64,000 nucleotides of DNA from an uncultured Bacteroidota bacterium (GCA_903906365.1 CAIVKC010000034.1:34411-98410); one strand, 5' to 3'; counted from the stretch's first letter, positions 16,681 to 25,316 are shown. Notes: generated by a model from the sequence alone, not told the origin. Made by a program: numbers and translations.

Positions 16681-17614
16681 AACTATTTAAAGTTAGGGAA
16701 TTATTTAAAAGTGTATTGTATTTAAGTCTGCCTTGACAGTTTTGTAATGCAATTGTAAAGCGTTCGCTATCTTTTATTTTCCTACTATTAAACCGATAAG
16801 CCATTTCATCACAATAGCGTTGCAGGTGCTTAGAACTAACTTGGTGATATATTCCATAAACAGAACGTTTAAGCTGGCTCCAAAAGTTTTCTATTGAATT
16901 AGTATGAAATCCATCTACTTTAAATTCACCTTTCAAGTGGTTAACTGCAACATGCTTTTTAAAATGTTTTGCTCCTATTGTTTTGTACATTTTAAAAGCA
17001 TCAGTAACAAGTGTTGCATCCTTATCAATATGTTTTAACATTAATGATTCTGCGTTACGTTTATTCATCCATTTGGATGCCTGAACAACAACTTTGCCGC
17101 CTTGTTCAATAATACCAAATACAGGTGTTTTACGCTGGTTCATTTGTGCTTTTGTTTTGCTCTTTTTACCCTTGTGCATGTTTGATTCAGTTCCCCCGAA
17201 AAACCCTTCATCCATTTGTACAATGTTCTTTAATCTAACAGGCATTTTAGCTCTCACACCTTCTCTTATTCTATGTAGCATAAACCACGCTGTTTTCTGT
17301 GTTACGCCCAAATCACGCGCTAATTGACAAGATGAAATTCCTTTCTTATGTGCAGTATTAAGATAAACAGCGATAAGCCATTTATTGAGTGGTATTTTGC
17401 TTGCTTCAAATATTGTTCCTACCAAAACAGTAAAGCGTTTATAACAAGTTTTAGAAGCGCATTTATAGCGTTCATTATTTTCAATGATATAGCATTTACC
17501 ATGTCCGCAATAAGGGCAAGTAATACCATTCTGCCAGCGTTGTTGTTCTAAGAATTTTTTACAGCTCTTTGCATCTGGCATACTGGTAATTAATTCTTGT
17601 AAGTTCTTAAACAT
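16640..17614 (-). CDS. IS1595-family (ISXO2-like) transposase
   Basis: A 324-aa DDE-type transposase. An N-terminal zinc ribbon has Cys33, Cys36, Cys52 and Cys57 (CPYCGHGK...CASKTC). An HTH region follows (SCQLARDLGVTQKTAWFMLHRIREG). The catalytic domain has MDEGFFGG (Asp135), VTDAFKMY (Asp205) and HTNSIENFWSQLKRSVYG (Asn239/Glu242, Lys249), as in the IS1595/ISXO2 group. The frame is intact, so it is potentially active. It moves the surrounding 2.6 kb element by cut-and-paste or a related mechanism. Confidence 0.93.
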   Translation of the reverse strand: MFKNLQELITSMPDAKSCKKFLEQQRWQNGITCPYCGHGKCYIIENNERYKCASKTCYKRFTVLVGTIFEASKIPLNKWLIAVYLNTAHKKGISSCQLARDLGVTQKTAWFMLHRIREGVRAKMPVRLKNIVQMDEGFFGGTESNMHKGKKSKTKAQMNQRKTPVFGIIEQGGKVVVQASKWMNKRNAESLMLKHIDKDATLVTDAFKMYKTIGAKHFKKHVAVNHLKGEFKVDGFHTNSIENFWSQLKRSVYGIYHQVSSKHLQRYCDEMAYRFNSRKIKDSERFTIALQNCQGRLKYNTLLNNSLTLNSYGKEIKEIGNQEN

Positions 17615-17669
17615 AATTGGTTAATTTTATTTGTTTCAAAACAACTTAGTAGATAAAAAATATATAGTT

Positions 17670-17936
17670 ATGAAAAGCGAAGAATACGACATTGATATAA
17701 TTACGAAATGGGTATTTGCATATTATGCAGGATATGAACGTTACATGCAAAAGCATCATTTGAAATTGTATAATCATTTCTATATGAATATTCATCCGCC
17801 TCAAAAAATTGGTGGTGGTATTGGTATTATGCAAGGGAAAATACATAGTGATGAAGATTATAAAGAGATAATGAGAATTACGAATGAGTTTTGTAATCAG
17901 TATGAGAATCCAATAAACTTTCCAAAGGAGTTTTAA
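17670..17936 (+). CDS. Hypothetical 88-aa passenger protein
   Basis: Starts MKSEEYDIDIITKWVFAYYAGYERYM, rich in Tyr, His and charged residues, with a central glycine run (KIGGGIGIMQGK). No signal peptide or transmembrane segment. No family recognised. It is divergent from the transposase (55 bp between starts), AT-rich, and overlaps the convergent ORF at 17878-18132 by 59 bp, so one of the two may not be expressed as drawn. Confidence 0.55.
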   Translation: MKSEEYDIDIITKWVFAYYAGYERYMQKHHLKLYNHFYMNIHPPQKIGGGIGIMQGKIHSDEDYKEIMRITNEFCNQYENPINFPKEF

Positions 17937-18132
17937 AGAATGGCTGAACATATTGTATTGCAGCAAGCAAACAATATTTGGTTGTTATCATTATCTTTTC
18001 TTCGTCATTAATTGAGTAACGAATGTTTACAAGTGAGGTATTGCAAACAATATCAACAATATGAGCATTTTTAAACTCAATTAATAAATCTTCAAACCTT
18101 GTACATTCTTTAGATATAGTTGCCCGTTCCAT
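17878..18132 (-). CDS. Possible 84-aa ORF whose start codon lies in the target duplication
   Basis: The open frame begins MERATISKECTRFEDLLIEF and ends DSHTDYKTHS; the composition is protein-like (NIRYSINDEEKIMITTKY). Its ATG (18130-18132) is made by the CAT of the target duplication, and the next codons are the terminal inverted repeat itself. Translation would thus depend on the insertion site unless an internal start is used; the only internal ATG would give about 37 residues. It overlaps the 88-aa passenger gene by 59 bp. Possibly a 5'-truncated or non-coding frame. Confidence 0.35.
   Translation of the reverse strand: MERATISKECTRFEDLLIEFKNAHIVDIVCNTSLVNIRYSINDEEKIMITTKYCLLAAIQYVQPFFKTPLESLLDSHTDYKTHS
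18125..18132. repeat. Target site duplication, right copy (CGTTCCAT)
   Basis: Exact copy of 15480-15487, directly after the GGCA-type tip of the right inverted end (TGCC on the + strand). Confidence 0.75.
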
Positions 18133-18256
18133 AATTGTAGTCGGCATTGGCGGGCGGGTGGGGTGGTGGGCAAGGCTCCCGGGTCCTGATTCGTTCCAGA
18201 TCCGGCAGGTAATCCGTAAAGAATGTAATAACTTCACCAGCATTAAAGATCTGCAT

Positions 18257-18595
18257 ATGAAAAGGTATTGCCTTGCCCTGGATCTCAAAGATGATCCCGC
18301 CCTCATTGAAGAATATGAATCCATTCACCGCCAGGTATGGCCTGAAAATATCAAAGGCATCCTGGATGCCGGTATAACCGTGATGGATATCTACCGAACG
18401 GGTAACCGGCTGTTTATGATTATGGAAGTGGATGAGACTTTTTCCTTTGAAAAGAAAGCCGCCGCCGATTCCGCCAATGCTTCGGTTCAGCAGTGGGAGG
18501 AATTAATGTGGAAATTCCAGCAGCCCCTGCCCTGGGCCCGGCCCGGTGAAAAATGGGTGGTGATGGAACAGATCTTTTCCCTTCCCCATGAATAG
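18257..18595 (+). CDS. L-rhamnose mutarotase family protein
   Basis: A 112-aa small alpha/beta protein (DUF718/RhaM family) that interconverts anomers of L-rhamnose or L-fucose. Visible signatures are YCLALDLKDDPALIEEYESIHRQVWPE near the N-terminus and the terminal WVVMEQIFSL. The ATG at 18257 gives the family start MKRYCLAL; longer in-frame starts run into the region next to the mobile element. It lies 56 bp before a lactonase-type amidohydrolase, pointing to a non-phosphorylated deoxyhexose pathway. Confidence 0.9.
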   Translation: MKRYCLALDLKDDPALIEEYESIHRQVWPENIKGILDAGITVMDIYRTGNRLFMIMEVDETFSFEKKAAADSANASVQQWEELMWKFQQPLPWARPGEKWVVMEQIFSLPHE

Positions 18596-18651
18596 GCCCC
18601 GGGTTAGGCTGGTGCCGCTCTTATTGAACATTTTAAAATCATGACCAATTT

Positions 18652-19485
18652 ATGCATGAACAAAGCATCGATGCCCATGTGCATTTCTGGAAATACAACC
18701 GGCAAAGGGATGGTTGGATTACCGACCATATGAAGATCCTGCAGAAGGATTACCTGCCCGAGCACCTGGCCCCGACCCTGAAACGCAACGGGATCGACGG
18801 ATGCGTTGCCGTGCAGGCCGACCAATCGGAATTGGAAACCCTGTTCCTGGTTGAACTGGCCAGGACCCATCCCATCATCCGGGGAGTGGTCGGCTGGGTG
18901 GACCTGCAATCGGAGGGTTTGGAACAGCGGCTGGAATATTTTAAGCAATTCCCCGTTATTCGCGGCTACCGGCATATTGTACAGGCAGAGCCGGTGGATT
19001 TTATGCATGGGACCGCCTTCAGGCGGGGGATCAGTCTGTTGAGTAAATTTGACTATACCTATGATATCCTGATCTATCCCTCCCAGCTGGAGGCGGCCCT
19101 CTCCCTGGTGGAAGCATTTCCCGATCAGCCCTTTGTTATCGACCATTGCGCCAAACCGCTGATCAGGACAGGGGAAATGGAAAACTGGAAGACCCTCATC
19201 ACCCGGATTGCCCTCCATGACAATGTTTGCTGTAAGGTCTCGGGACTGTTTACCGAAGCAGACTGGGCGGAATGGAGCCCGGCCGATTTCTATCCCTACC
19301 TGGACGTGATTTTCAAAGCTTTCGGTACAGACCGGCTCCTGTTTGGCAGTGACCATCCCGTTATCCTGCTGGCGGGTATGTATGTGCAGTGGAAAAGTAT
19401 GCTGGAAAAATACATGGAGTCCTTCAGTACGGAGGAGAAAAATAAGGTATTCGGGGGAAACGCGACCCGTTTTTACCGTTTGTAG
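18652..19485 (+). CDS. Amidohydrolase 2 family, L-fucono/rhamnono-lactonase-like
   Basis: A 277-aa TIM-barrel hydrolase. Metal and active-site motifs are DAHVHFW at the N-terminus, VIDHCAKP in the middle, CCKVSGL, and FGSDHPV near the C-terminus. This arrangement is typical of L-fuconolactonase and relatives that open 1,5- or 1,4-lactones made by sugar dehydrogenases. With the mutarotase gene just upstream, the likely substrate is L-fucono- or L-rhamnono-lactone. Dehydratase and aldolase partners are not in this window. Confidence 0.85.
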   Translation: MHEQSIDAHVHFWKYNRQRDGWITDHMKILQKDYLPEHLAPTLKRNGIDGCVAVQADQSELETLFLVELARTHPIIRGVVGWVDLQSEGLEQRLEYFKQFPVIRGYRHIVQAEPVDFMHGTAFRRGISLLSKFDYTYDILIYPSQLEAALSLVEAFPDQPFVIDHCAKPLIRTGEMENWKTLITRIALHDNVCCKVSGLFTEADWAEWSPADFYPYLDVIFKAFGTDRLLFGSDHPVILLAGMYVQWKSMLEKYMESFSTEEKNKVFGGNATRFYRL

Positions 19486-19514
19486 TAGTATAAAGTAGAT
19501 GGGCCATCCTTATT

Positions 19515-19922
19515 TTAATCGGTCATAAAATCGCCCAGATCCCTGCGTTGTTTTTTGGTGGGTCTGCCCACTTTGCTCATCCTTTTACCGGTATTGAAAC
19601 TCGAAGACAGGAACTGTACCCGGTCGAGTTCCTCCGGCGGGGTGATGTCCTGGTAACACTGGATGGCTTCCGAAAACTGGACGCGCTGGTGGAGCAGCCG
19701 GGTTACCAGGATCCGCCAACGCTTTTTCTCCGTTTTGACCTCATATTCATCCCCGAGCGCCACGGTCCTGGATGCTTTGACAGGGTCTCCCTTCCATTTC
19801 ACCTTGCCTTTGTCGCAGGCGTCGCCCGCCTGGGAGCGGGTTTTAAAAAGCCGGATTGCCCAGAGGTATTTATCGATTCTTAATTTTTCGGGTTCGCTCA
19901 TGGGAGGGAAGGTTTTTTTCAA
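19515..19922 (-). CDS. S4-domain RNA-binding protein, Hsp15 (HslR) family
   Basis: A 135-aa protein with an S4 RNA-binding fold (LRIDKYLWAIRLFKTRSQAGDACDKGKVKWKG) and a basic tail (SKVGRPTKKQRRDL). Hsp15-type proteins bind free 50S subunits carrying nascent chains. An internal ATG seven codons in (MSEPEKLRIDKYL) is an alternative start. It ends convergently 30 bp after the lactonase gene. Confidence 0.88.
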   Translation of the reverse strand: MKKTFPPMSEPEKLRIDKYLWAIRLFKTRSQAGDACDKGKVKWKGDPVKASRTVALGDEYEVKTEKKRWRILVTRLLHQRVQFSEAIQCYQDITPPEELDRVQFLSSSFNTGKRMSKVGRPTKKQRRDLGDFMTD

Positions 19923-19945
19923 CCCGCCTCATTTCCCCCTTCAGC

Positions 19946-21322
19946 CTAGTCTTTGTTTACCAGGTCTGCAAAATAGCGGTGGAAATAAGGTATGGTTTCT
20001 ATGCCTTTGTAAAAATTGGCCAGGTCGAATTTTTCATTGGGGGAATGCAGGTTGTCACTGTCCAGCCCAAATCCCATGAAAACGATTTTCAGGCCCAGCT
20101 CTTTTTCGAACAGGGAACAGATGGGTATACTGCCACCGCCGCGCACCGGGATGGGTTTTTTATGGAAGGTGGCTTCAATGGCCGCGGCAGCAGCCTGATA
20201 GGCCTTGGAATCAAGGGGTGTCATATAAGGCTCCCCTCCGTGGTGCTCCTGTGCATGCACGGTCACCCCGGGCGGGGCGATCCGGCGAAAATGGTTCAGG
20301 AGCAGCTCGGTTACCTTCCTGGAAGATTGGTTGGGTACCAGGCGTGCTGAAATTTTGGCAAAAGCCTTAGAGGGCAGTACGGTCTTGGCGCCCTCACCGG
20401 TATAACCGCCCCATATACCATTGACCTCCAGGGTAGGTCTTATGCCGGTTCTCTCTGCGGTGGTATATCCTTTTTCTCCCCATAATTCACTGATGCCCAG
20501 GTCCTGTTTGTAGGCTTCTTCACTGAATGGGGCCTCTGCCATCAGCATTCTTTCCTGCGGGGATACTTCCAGGACATCCTCATAGAAGCCGGGAATGGTG
20601 ATGTGGTTATTTTCATCATGGCAGGTAGCGATCATCCTGGCCAGCATCGTAGCCGGGTTGGCTACCGCTCCCCCGTAAACGCCACTGTGCAGGTCCCTGT
20701 TGGGCCCCGTGACTTCCACTTCTATATAGGAGAGTCCGCGTACCCCAATATCAATGGAGGGGTTTTCCAGGCTGATCATGGAAGTGTCACTGATCAAAAT
20801 GACGTCGGCTTTGAGCAAATCCTTGTGGGCGGACACAAAAAGGGCCAGGTTGGGGGAACCGATTTCTTCTTCGCCTTCTATGAGGAATTTGATGTTGGTG
20901 CACAGGGTGTTGGTCCTGAACATCATCTCCAGGGCCTTGACGTGCATATAGAACTGCCCTTTGTCGTCAGCGGAACCCCGGGCAAATATCTTCCCGTCCC
21001 GGATGACCGGATCGAAGGGGCCGCTGTTCCACAACCCGAGGGGATCGGCTGGCTGTACATCGTAATGACCATAGACCAGCACGGTAGGCAATCCGGGGCC
21101 TGCCATCTTTTCCCCGTATACGATGGGGTGACCCTGGGTAGCAAATATCTCCGCCTTGTCTGCACCGGCATCCAGCAGGCTTTGCGCAACGGCCTGCGCG
21201 CAGACCTGCATGTCCGCTTTGTTTTCGGTTTTGGCAGAGATGGAAGGGATGCGCAGCAGGGCCATTAATTCCTCCAGAAACCTGTCCTTATTTTTTTCCT
21301 GATAATCTGTCCAAGCATTCAT
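19946..21322 (-). CDS. M20-family metallopeptidase (dipeptidase)
   Basis: A 458-aa zinc peptidase of the M20 family. Metal ligands and catalytic acids are visible in VYGHYDVQPADP, GSADDKGQFYMHVKA, EGEEEIGSPNL, ISDTSM and a late DNLHSPNEKFDL. The dimerisation insert is present (SYIEVEVTGPNRDLHSGVYGGAVANPA). No signal peptide, so probably cytoplasmic hydrolysis of dipeptides or acylated amino acids. It matches PepV/CNDP-like homologues in length. Confidence 0.92.
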   Translation of the reverse strand: MNAWTDYQEKNKDRFLEELMALLRIPSISAKTENKADMQVCAQAVAQSLLDAGADKAEIFATQGHPIVYGEKMAGPGLPTVLVYGHYDVQPADPLGLWNSGPFDPVIRDGKIFARGSADDKGQFYMHVKALEMMFRTNTLCTNIKFLIEGEEEIGSPNLALFVSAHKDLLKADVILISDTSMISLENPSIDIGVRGLSYIEVEVTGPNRDLHSGVYGGAVANPATMLARMIATCHDENNHITIPGFYEDVLEVSPQERMLMAEAPFSEEAYKQDLGISELWGEKGYTTAERTGIRPTLEVNGIWGGYTGEGAKTVLPSKAFAKISARLVPNQSSRKVTELLLNHFRRIAPPGVTVHAQEHHGGEPYMTPLDSKAYQAAAAAIEATFHKKPIPVRGGGSIPICSLFEKELGLKIVFMGFGLDSDNLHSPNEKFDLANFYKGIETIPYFHRYFADLVNKD

Positions 21323-21393
21323 AGCGTCTGATATTTGAAGGAAATCCTTTTTTTAAAGGAACGAATATAAGGGGTTTTGCAATAAGTGGGTGT

Positions 21394-22389
21394 TTATGAG
21401 GAGGTCTCCGCCCGGTGTTTGGTGTTTGGCTGTATGTTTTTCAGGGTCCATCGGATCTTTTTTACCAGGGGGGTCCGCCTGACCCGGCAGTCTTTTTTAA
21501 GGCAGATACCGCAGGAAAAATCCAGACAGGCATCAGAGTGGACAAATAATTCCATGGTTTCCCCGAATTCCTTTCTGATCAGATGGCTGAGCGCCTCTAT
21601 TTCCAGATGGGCCTCCACTACATTGAGGTACCAGGGTATGGTCAGGTGGCAGTCCAGGTGCAGCAGGCCCCCGTATTTAATGATCCGCAGGTTGTGAATA
21701 TCCACCCAGTTTTCCCGCCGGTTTTCATCCAGGAAAAGGACCATCCTTCCCAGTAACTTTTCATCCGTTTCGTCCATGATGCCCGCCAGGGAGGCCCGCA
21801 GGATGCGGTAGCCGGTGAAGATGATGAATAGAGCCAGCAGAATGGAAACCGCGCTGTCCATCCAGACCATTTTGGTAAAGTAGATCAGCACCAGCGCAAC
21901 TGCAATGCCCAGGGTGGAGTACGTATCGGAGTGGAGGTGTTTGCCGCTTGCAATCAGGGCCAGGGAACTGTTTTTGCGTCCCCTTCGAATGGCGATGTAT
22001 CCAACCATAAAATTGACCAGTCCCGTTATGGCTATGAGCAGGATTCCAAAGTCCAGCTTCCTGATTTGATGGGGATGTATGAGATTGACAATGGCCTCGT
22101 AAATAATAATAAAGCCTGCCATGCTGACCAGGGATCCCTCCACGGCGGCGGAAATGAATTCCGCTTTGCCATGGCCGTAGGGATGATCCTCGTCCCTAGG
22201 CTTGGCTGCAATGTAGAGGCTGTACAGGCCGATAAAGCCTGCCAGCACATTCACGCAGCTTTCCAGGGCATCGGTCAGGATGGCAACCGAATGGGTCAGG
22301 TAAAATGCGATGACTTTGACTACAAACAACAACAGTGCGGTGATTACAACCCATTGCTGGACGAGGATGTTTTCCCGGCTCTTTTCCAA
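21394..22389 (-). CDS. Cation diffusion facilitator (CDF) metal transporter
   Basis: About 331 aa. Membrane helices carry the CDF metal sites: TDALESCVN in helix 2, HPYGHGKAEF in the loop and KHLHSDTYSTLG with MDSAVSI in helices 5-6. The cytoplasmic C-terminal domain ends with a Cys-rich tail (CLDFSCGICLKKDCRVR) that could bind zinc or iron. The start chosen is TTG at 22389, because the longer frame (22416) begins upstream of the -7 box TACTTTTGC at 22403-22411; no ATG is available nearby. Confidence 0.88.
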   Translation of the reverse strand: MEKSRENILVQQWVVITALLLFVVKVIAFYLTHSVAILTDALESCVNVLAGFIGLYSLYIAAKPRDEDHPYGHGKAEFISAAVEGSLVSMAGFIIIYEAIVNLIHPHQIRKLDFGILLIAITGLVNFMVGYIAIRRGRKNSSLALIASGKHLHSDTYSTLGIAVALVLIYFTKMVWMDSAVSILLALFIIFTGYRILRASLAGIMDETDEKLLGRMVLFLDENRRENWVDIHNLRIIKYGGLLHLDCHLTIPWYLNVVEAHLEIEALSHLIRKEFGETMELFVHSDACLDFSCGICLKKDCRVRRTPLVKKIRWTLKNIQPNTKHRAETSS

Positions 22390-22402
22390 GCTGCAAATTT
22401 GG

Positions 22403-22411
22403 GCAAAAGTA
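22403..22411 (-). promoter_or_regulatory. Promoter -7 element TACTTTTGC for the CDF gene
   Basis: The minus strand reads TACTTTTGC, placing the transcription start near 22397, only a few nucleotides before the TTG at 22389. Confidence 0.45.
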
Positions 22412-22442
22412 GGCAAAAAACGACAGGGTGGCTTCCCCTTTG

Positions 22443-23882
22443 TCAGGGCTTAGCCTGCTGGTTATTTTTTCCCTTCAGGGACCTGAACCGCCTGAGCAGC
22501 CGAAAATAAAATTCGCGGTTGAACAGCTGGGAGTCGTTTAAGGCCTTATAGGTCAAAAACAGCCCGATGGGCAGCAGCACAAAAGTCGCCATCCATTTTC
22601 CCGCCACGGGTACCATGACTTCCTGCTTGACGAATTTCTCGCCGAAATTGTTGAGCAAAAAAAAGATGACAAAAAAGATGACGGCGAAAATAACGGGCAG
22701 GCCGATGCCTCCCTTTCGGATGATGGACCCCAGGGGTGCCCCGATTAAAAACAGCACCAGGCAGGCAAGAGACATGGTGATTTTATCATGCCAGGCGATC
22801 AGGTGCAGCCGGAGGTCCTTTTGTTCATTTTCATACATGATGGCAGAGGTCTCCTGGTTGGCCCGGGCGCTGTTGATGGTGGAAACGGCCCTTTCAAAGA
22901 CGGTGCTTTTCACACTGTCGGGAAGCAGGCTCAAAAAGCTGGTGGTCTTGGCCGTTACAGGGGTTTTCACTTCTTTCCAACCGCTGTCCATGGTCTTGTA
23001 AAAATTAATGAAGCTCTTCAGGTTATTCTCTGCTTTTCGGCGGTATTCCACGCCCGCCCTCTTCAGCGAATCTATGCTGTAGGATAACTGGCGCATATTG
23101 AGCATCTGGTAACTGTTTTTAAACTGGCTGTCATCGGTTTTATTGAGTTTGAATGAACTCAGGTCCAGTGTTTTTTTATATTCCTTGAATCCGATGCGCC
23201 TCAGTTCGGTATTGGTGGTAAAGTGCATCCCCCTTTCCTGGTAGATCCATCCGTTCTCCAGGTTAAATTCCAGCAGGTTGTTGGGGGTTACCGACATCTT
23301 CCCTTTTTCGGCGATGATGATGTCATCCTGCAGTCCGCTGTTGGTTTCATAAATAATCACGTTGCGAATGGTGGAGCCATCCTTTTCCTTTTTGCCGATT
23401 TTTATAACATAGCCGTCAATCTTATCGTAAAATACGCCTTCCTTGATATCAAAGGCGGGCTTTGCCACGATGATATCGTATTTGAGGGTTTGCATCTTCA
23501 ACTGGGCTACGGGAATGATGTAGTTGTTGAATAAAAAAGCGACACCGCAGATCAGCAGGCTGACCACAAAGAGGGGGCGCATGAAGCGGAGCAGGGAGAT
23601 GCCGGCCGATTTGATGGCCACCAGTTCAAAAGTCTCCCCGAGGTTGCCAAAGGTCATGATCGAGGAAAGCAGCACCGCGAGGGGAAGGGCCAGGGGAACC
23701 AGGGTGGCACATACATAGCTGACGAACCTGCCGATGGTCATAAAGTCAAGTCCTTTGCCCACCACATCATCGATGTATAGCCAGAAGAACTGCAGTACCA
23801 GCACGAAAAGCGTAATGAAAAATGTAGCTATAAAAGGTCCGATGAATGAGCGGATGATCAGCTTGTCCAGTTTTTTTATCAC
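22443..23882 (-). CDS. LptF/LptG-family (YjgP/YjgQ) permease
   Basis: A 479-aa inner-membrane protein of the lipopolysaccharide export ABC system: N-terminal helices (LIIRSFIGPFIATFFITLFVLVLQF), a large periplasmic beta-jellyroll domain (residues ~120-330) and C-terminal helices. I place the start at GTG 23882, giving the family N-terminus MIKKLDKLIIRSF; a longer frame exists up to 23993 but runs across the promoter and the divergent gene. LptF versus LptG cannot be settled here. Only 38 bp separate it from the divergent gene at 23921. Confidence 0.9.
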   Translation of the reverse strand: MIKKLDKLIIRSFIGPFIATFFITLFVLVLQFFWLYIDDVVGKGLDFMTIGRFVSYVCATLVPLALPLAVLLSSIMTFGNLGETFELVAIKSAGISLLRFMRPLFVVSLLICGVAFLFNNYIIPVAQLKMQTLKYDIIVAKPAFDIKEGVFYDKIDGYVIKIGKKEKDGSTIRNVIIYETNSGLQDDIIIAEKGKMSVTPNNLLEFNLENGWIYQERGMHFTTNTELRRIGFKEYKKTLDLSSFKLNKTDDSQFKNSYQMLNMRQLSYSIDSLKRAGVEYRRKAENNLKSFINFYKTMDSGWKEVKTPVTAKTTSFLSLLPDSVKSTVFERAVSTINSARANQETSAIMYENEQKDLRLHLIAWHDKITMSLACLVLFLIGAPLGSIIRKGGIGLPVIFAVIFFVIFFLLNNFGEKFVKQEVMVPVAGKWMATFVLLPIGLFLTYKALNDSQLFNREFYFRLLRRFRSLKGKNNQQAKP

Positions 23883-23920
23883 GTGTGGATACTTTCTGAA
23901 ATGATAAATACCTTTATTGA

Positions 23921-24526
23921 ATGAATGAGGCAAAAATACAGCTTTCGGCAGAGGAATTGCAATTGGTGCAGGATACCACCTGGGTTTTAACAAAGAATAG
24001 GATTATCCAGAAGGCCTATGTTCTTTTGGGAAATCTCTCCCAAAGACTGCAGGAGGTATTGGCATCCCGCGGTCTTCCCGAAGCGCTCGCTGCCTTCAGC
24101 CCCAAGATTTCCAGGGGTGAAAATTACAAGGGGCTTCCTTATCTGGTGCTGGACTATCCGAGGATTTTCGCAAGACAGGATGTCTTTGCCATTCGAACCA
24201 TGATGTGGTGGGGAAATTATTTTACGGTAACCCTGCAGTTAAAAGGCCCCAGCCTGGAGCAATATGGACCCAGGGTGGCTGAACGGGCTCAAAGGCTCGC
24301 CTCTCAGGGGTTTCAACTCTACCGCGGGGAAGGGGAATGGATTCATGAGATGGACGAGGATCATTATATACCGATGCGGGGGCTCAGTGCCACTGAGGTG
24401 CTCAACATAGCCCGGGATCAGGCATTTCTGAAGTGTACTGCAAAGATCGGGCTCAGCCAATGGAATGAATCGGAGAAAAAGCTGGGGGACTTCTATGAGG
24501 TACTGGCCGATTGCCTGCTGCCTTAA
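23921..24526 (+). CDS. Conserved hypothetical protein (201 aa)
   Basis: A soluble 201-aa protein starting MNEAKIQLSAEELQLVQDTTWVLTKNRIIQKAY. It has aromatic-rich central strands (MMWWGNYFTVTLQLKG) and a C-terminal helical part (SATEVLNIARDQAFLKCTAKIGLSQW). I know no named domain for it, though it resembles a conserved Bacteroidota protein. It is divergent from lptF/G, whose -7 box lies inside this gene's first codons, and it overlaps the convergent START-like gene by 4 bp. Confidence 0.8.
   Translation: MNEAKIQLSAEELQLVQDTTWVLTKNRIIQKAYVLLGNLSQRLQEVLASRGLPEALAAFSPKISRGENYKGLPYLVLDYPRIFARQDVFAIRTMMWWGNYFTVTLQLKGPSLEQYGPRVAERAQRLASQGFQLYRGEGEWIHEMDEDHYIPMRGLSATEVLNIARDQAFLKCTAKIGLSQWNESEKKLGDFYEVLADCLLP
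23930..23938 (-). promoter_or_regulatory. Promoter -7 element TATTTTTGC for the lptF/G-type gene
   Basis: The minus strand reads TATTTTTGC, 48 bp upstream of the GTG start. It lies within the first ten codons of the divergent gene. Confidence 0.45.
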
Positions 24527-24903
24527 TTGCCCAGGCGGTAAAAGAGATCCTTTACCTGGGAACCCCATAGCTGGCTCTGGTCCTTAATTTCTTTTTTATC
24601 GGCAAAATCCTTGATCACCAAAATGGTCTGGTTGGTTACTTCGGACTTCTCAATACGGAACTCAAAGAATTCGTCCTTGGGGGCATGGGCCCAGTGAAAA
24701 CGGATGAATTTGGCCTCTTCACTTTCCACTACCTCTGCCTTATCGGTGCTCCCGTTCCAGGAAAAACTGAAAACATTGTCCCTTTCATCCACCTTGTCTG
24801 CGAACCATTCCTGCAATCCGGCCGGGGTACTTAGGAAATCATATAAGATCGAGGGCGAACATCTTACCGGGTATTCCAACGTAAATAATTGTTTTTTGCT
24901 CAT
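24523..24903 (-). CDS. START-like / AHSA1-family SRPBCC protein
   Basis: A 126-aa helix-grip protein: KQLFTLEYPVRCSPSILYDFLSTPAGLQEWFADKV is the typical first strand and helix. FSFSWNGSTDKAEVV and the long C-terminal helix (KDQSQLWGSQVKDLFYRLGN) complete the START/Bet v1 fold of the Hsp90-activator homologue group. Ligand unknown. The ATG at 24903 is preferred over a TTG one codon upstream. The 3' end overlaps the convergent hypothetical gene by 4 bp. Confidence 0.82.
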   Translation of the reverse strand: MSKKQLFTLEYPVRCSPSILYDFLSTPAGLQEWFADKVDERDNVFSFSWNGSTDKAEVVESEEAKFIRFHWAHAPKDEFFEFRIEKSEVTNQTILVIKDFADKKEIKDQSQLWGSQVKDLFYRLGN

Positions 24904-25316
24904 CAACTTATCAATTGTATCATGTTACCAAACATCCCCGGGAATCTTTTGCATCGCCCACAAGCAATCGTAAAATTACCAAGTTAATTTACCGCTGCAC
25001 TTTTGGAGAAAATCGAAAAAGAACAGAAGAACGGTGCAATTATAGAAAAATATTTCAGTTATCAAAATTTTTTTATTATCTTTTTTTGTTAACGGCGACC
25101 CCCGGGATGTTTAATGAATTAAATATAAACGAATTGACAACCAATTATTTATAAAAAAAATATTTTACGCCGGCCACCGAAACGCCTAAATTGCTGAGCG
25201 TGCAGGGTATTTATTTTATCCAGGCGGGGGATAAGAAAACAACCGTTTATTCGTTTTTTATATGGATATACCAAACGTAAACCTAAACCTTTAAAAACCC
25301 CCAAAAATACCTACCT
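24904..25316. other. Intergenic region of 413 bp upstream of the sigma factor gene
   Basis: AT-rich with several poly-T/A runs (for example around 25066-25089 and 25150-25165). It must carry promoters for the START-like gene (minus) and rpoD (plus). A degenerate -7 box, TATCTTTTTTTG near 25078, is the best candidate on the + strand, but no exact TAnnTTTG was found, and I see no gene or structured RNA. Confidence 0.5.

Larger units (their letters stand above)
15488..18124. mobile_element. IS1595-family element (2637 bp) with passenger genes
   Basis: The element is bounded by a perfect 8-bp direct repeat and by imperfect terminal inverted repeats. The first 27 nt and the reverse complement of the last 27 nt agree at 20 positions, including GGCA at the tips and GTACAAG at the inner end. 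It is markedly AT-richer than both flanks. Inside are an ISXO2-like transposase (16640-17614, minus), an overlapping basic 46-aa ORF, a DUF2158-like gene, an exported 137-aa protein, an 88-aa protein, a 40-codon ORF and a 94-nt structured hairpin. Removing it restores a ~200-bp intergenic region between icmF and the rhamnose mutarotase gene. Confidence 0.82.

Noticed and set aside
18158..18256. Longer N-terminus for the rhamnose mutarotase
   Set aside because: The extra 33 residues are Trp/Arg-rich and unlike the family; the internal ATG at 18257 gives the standard start.
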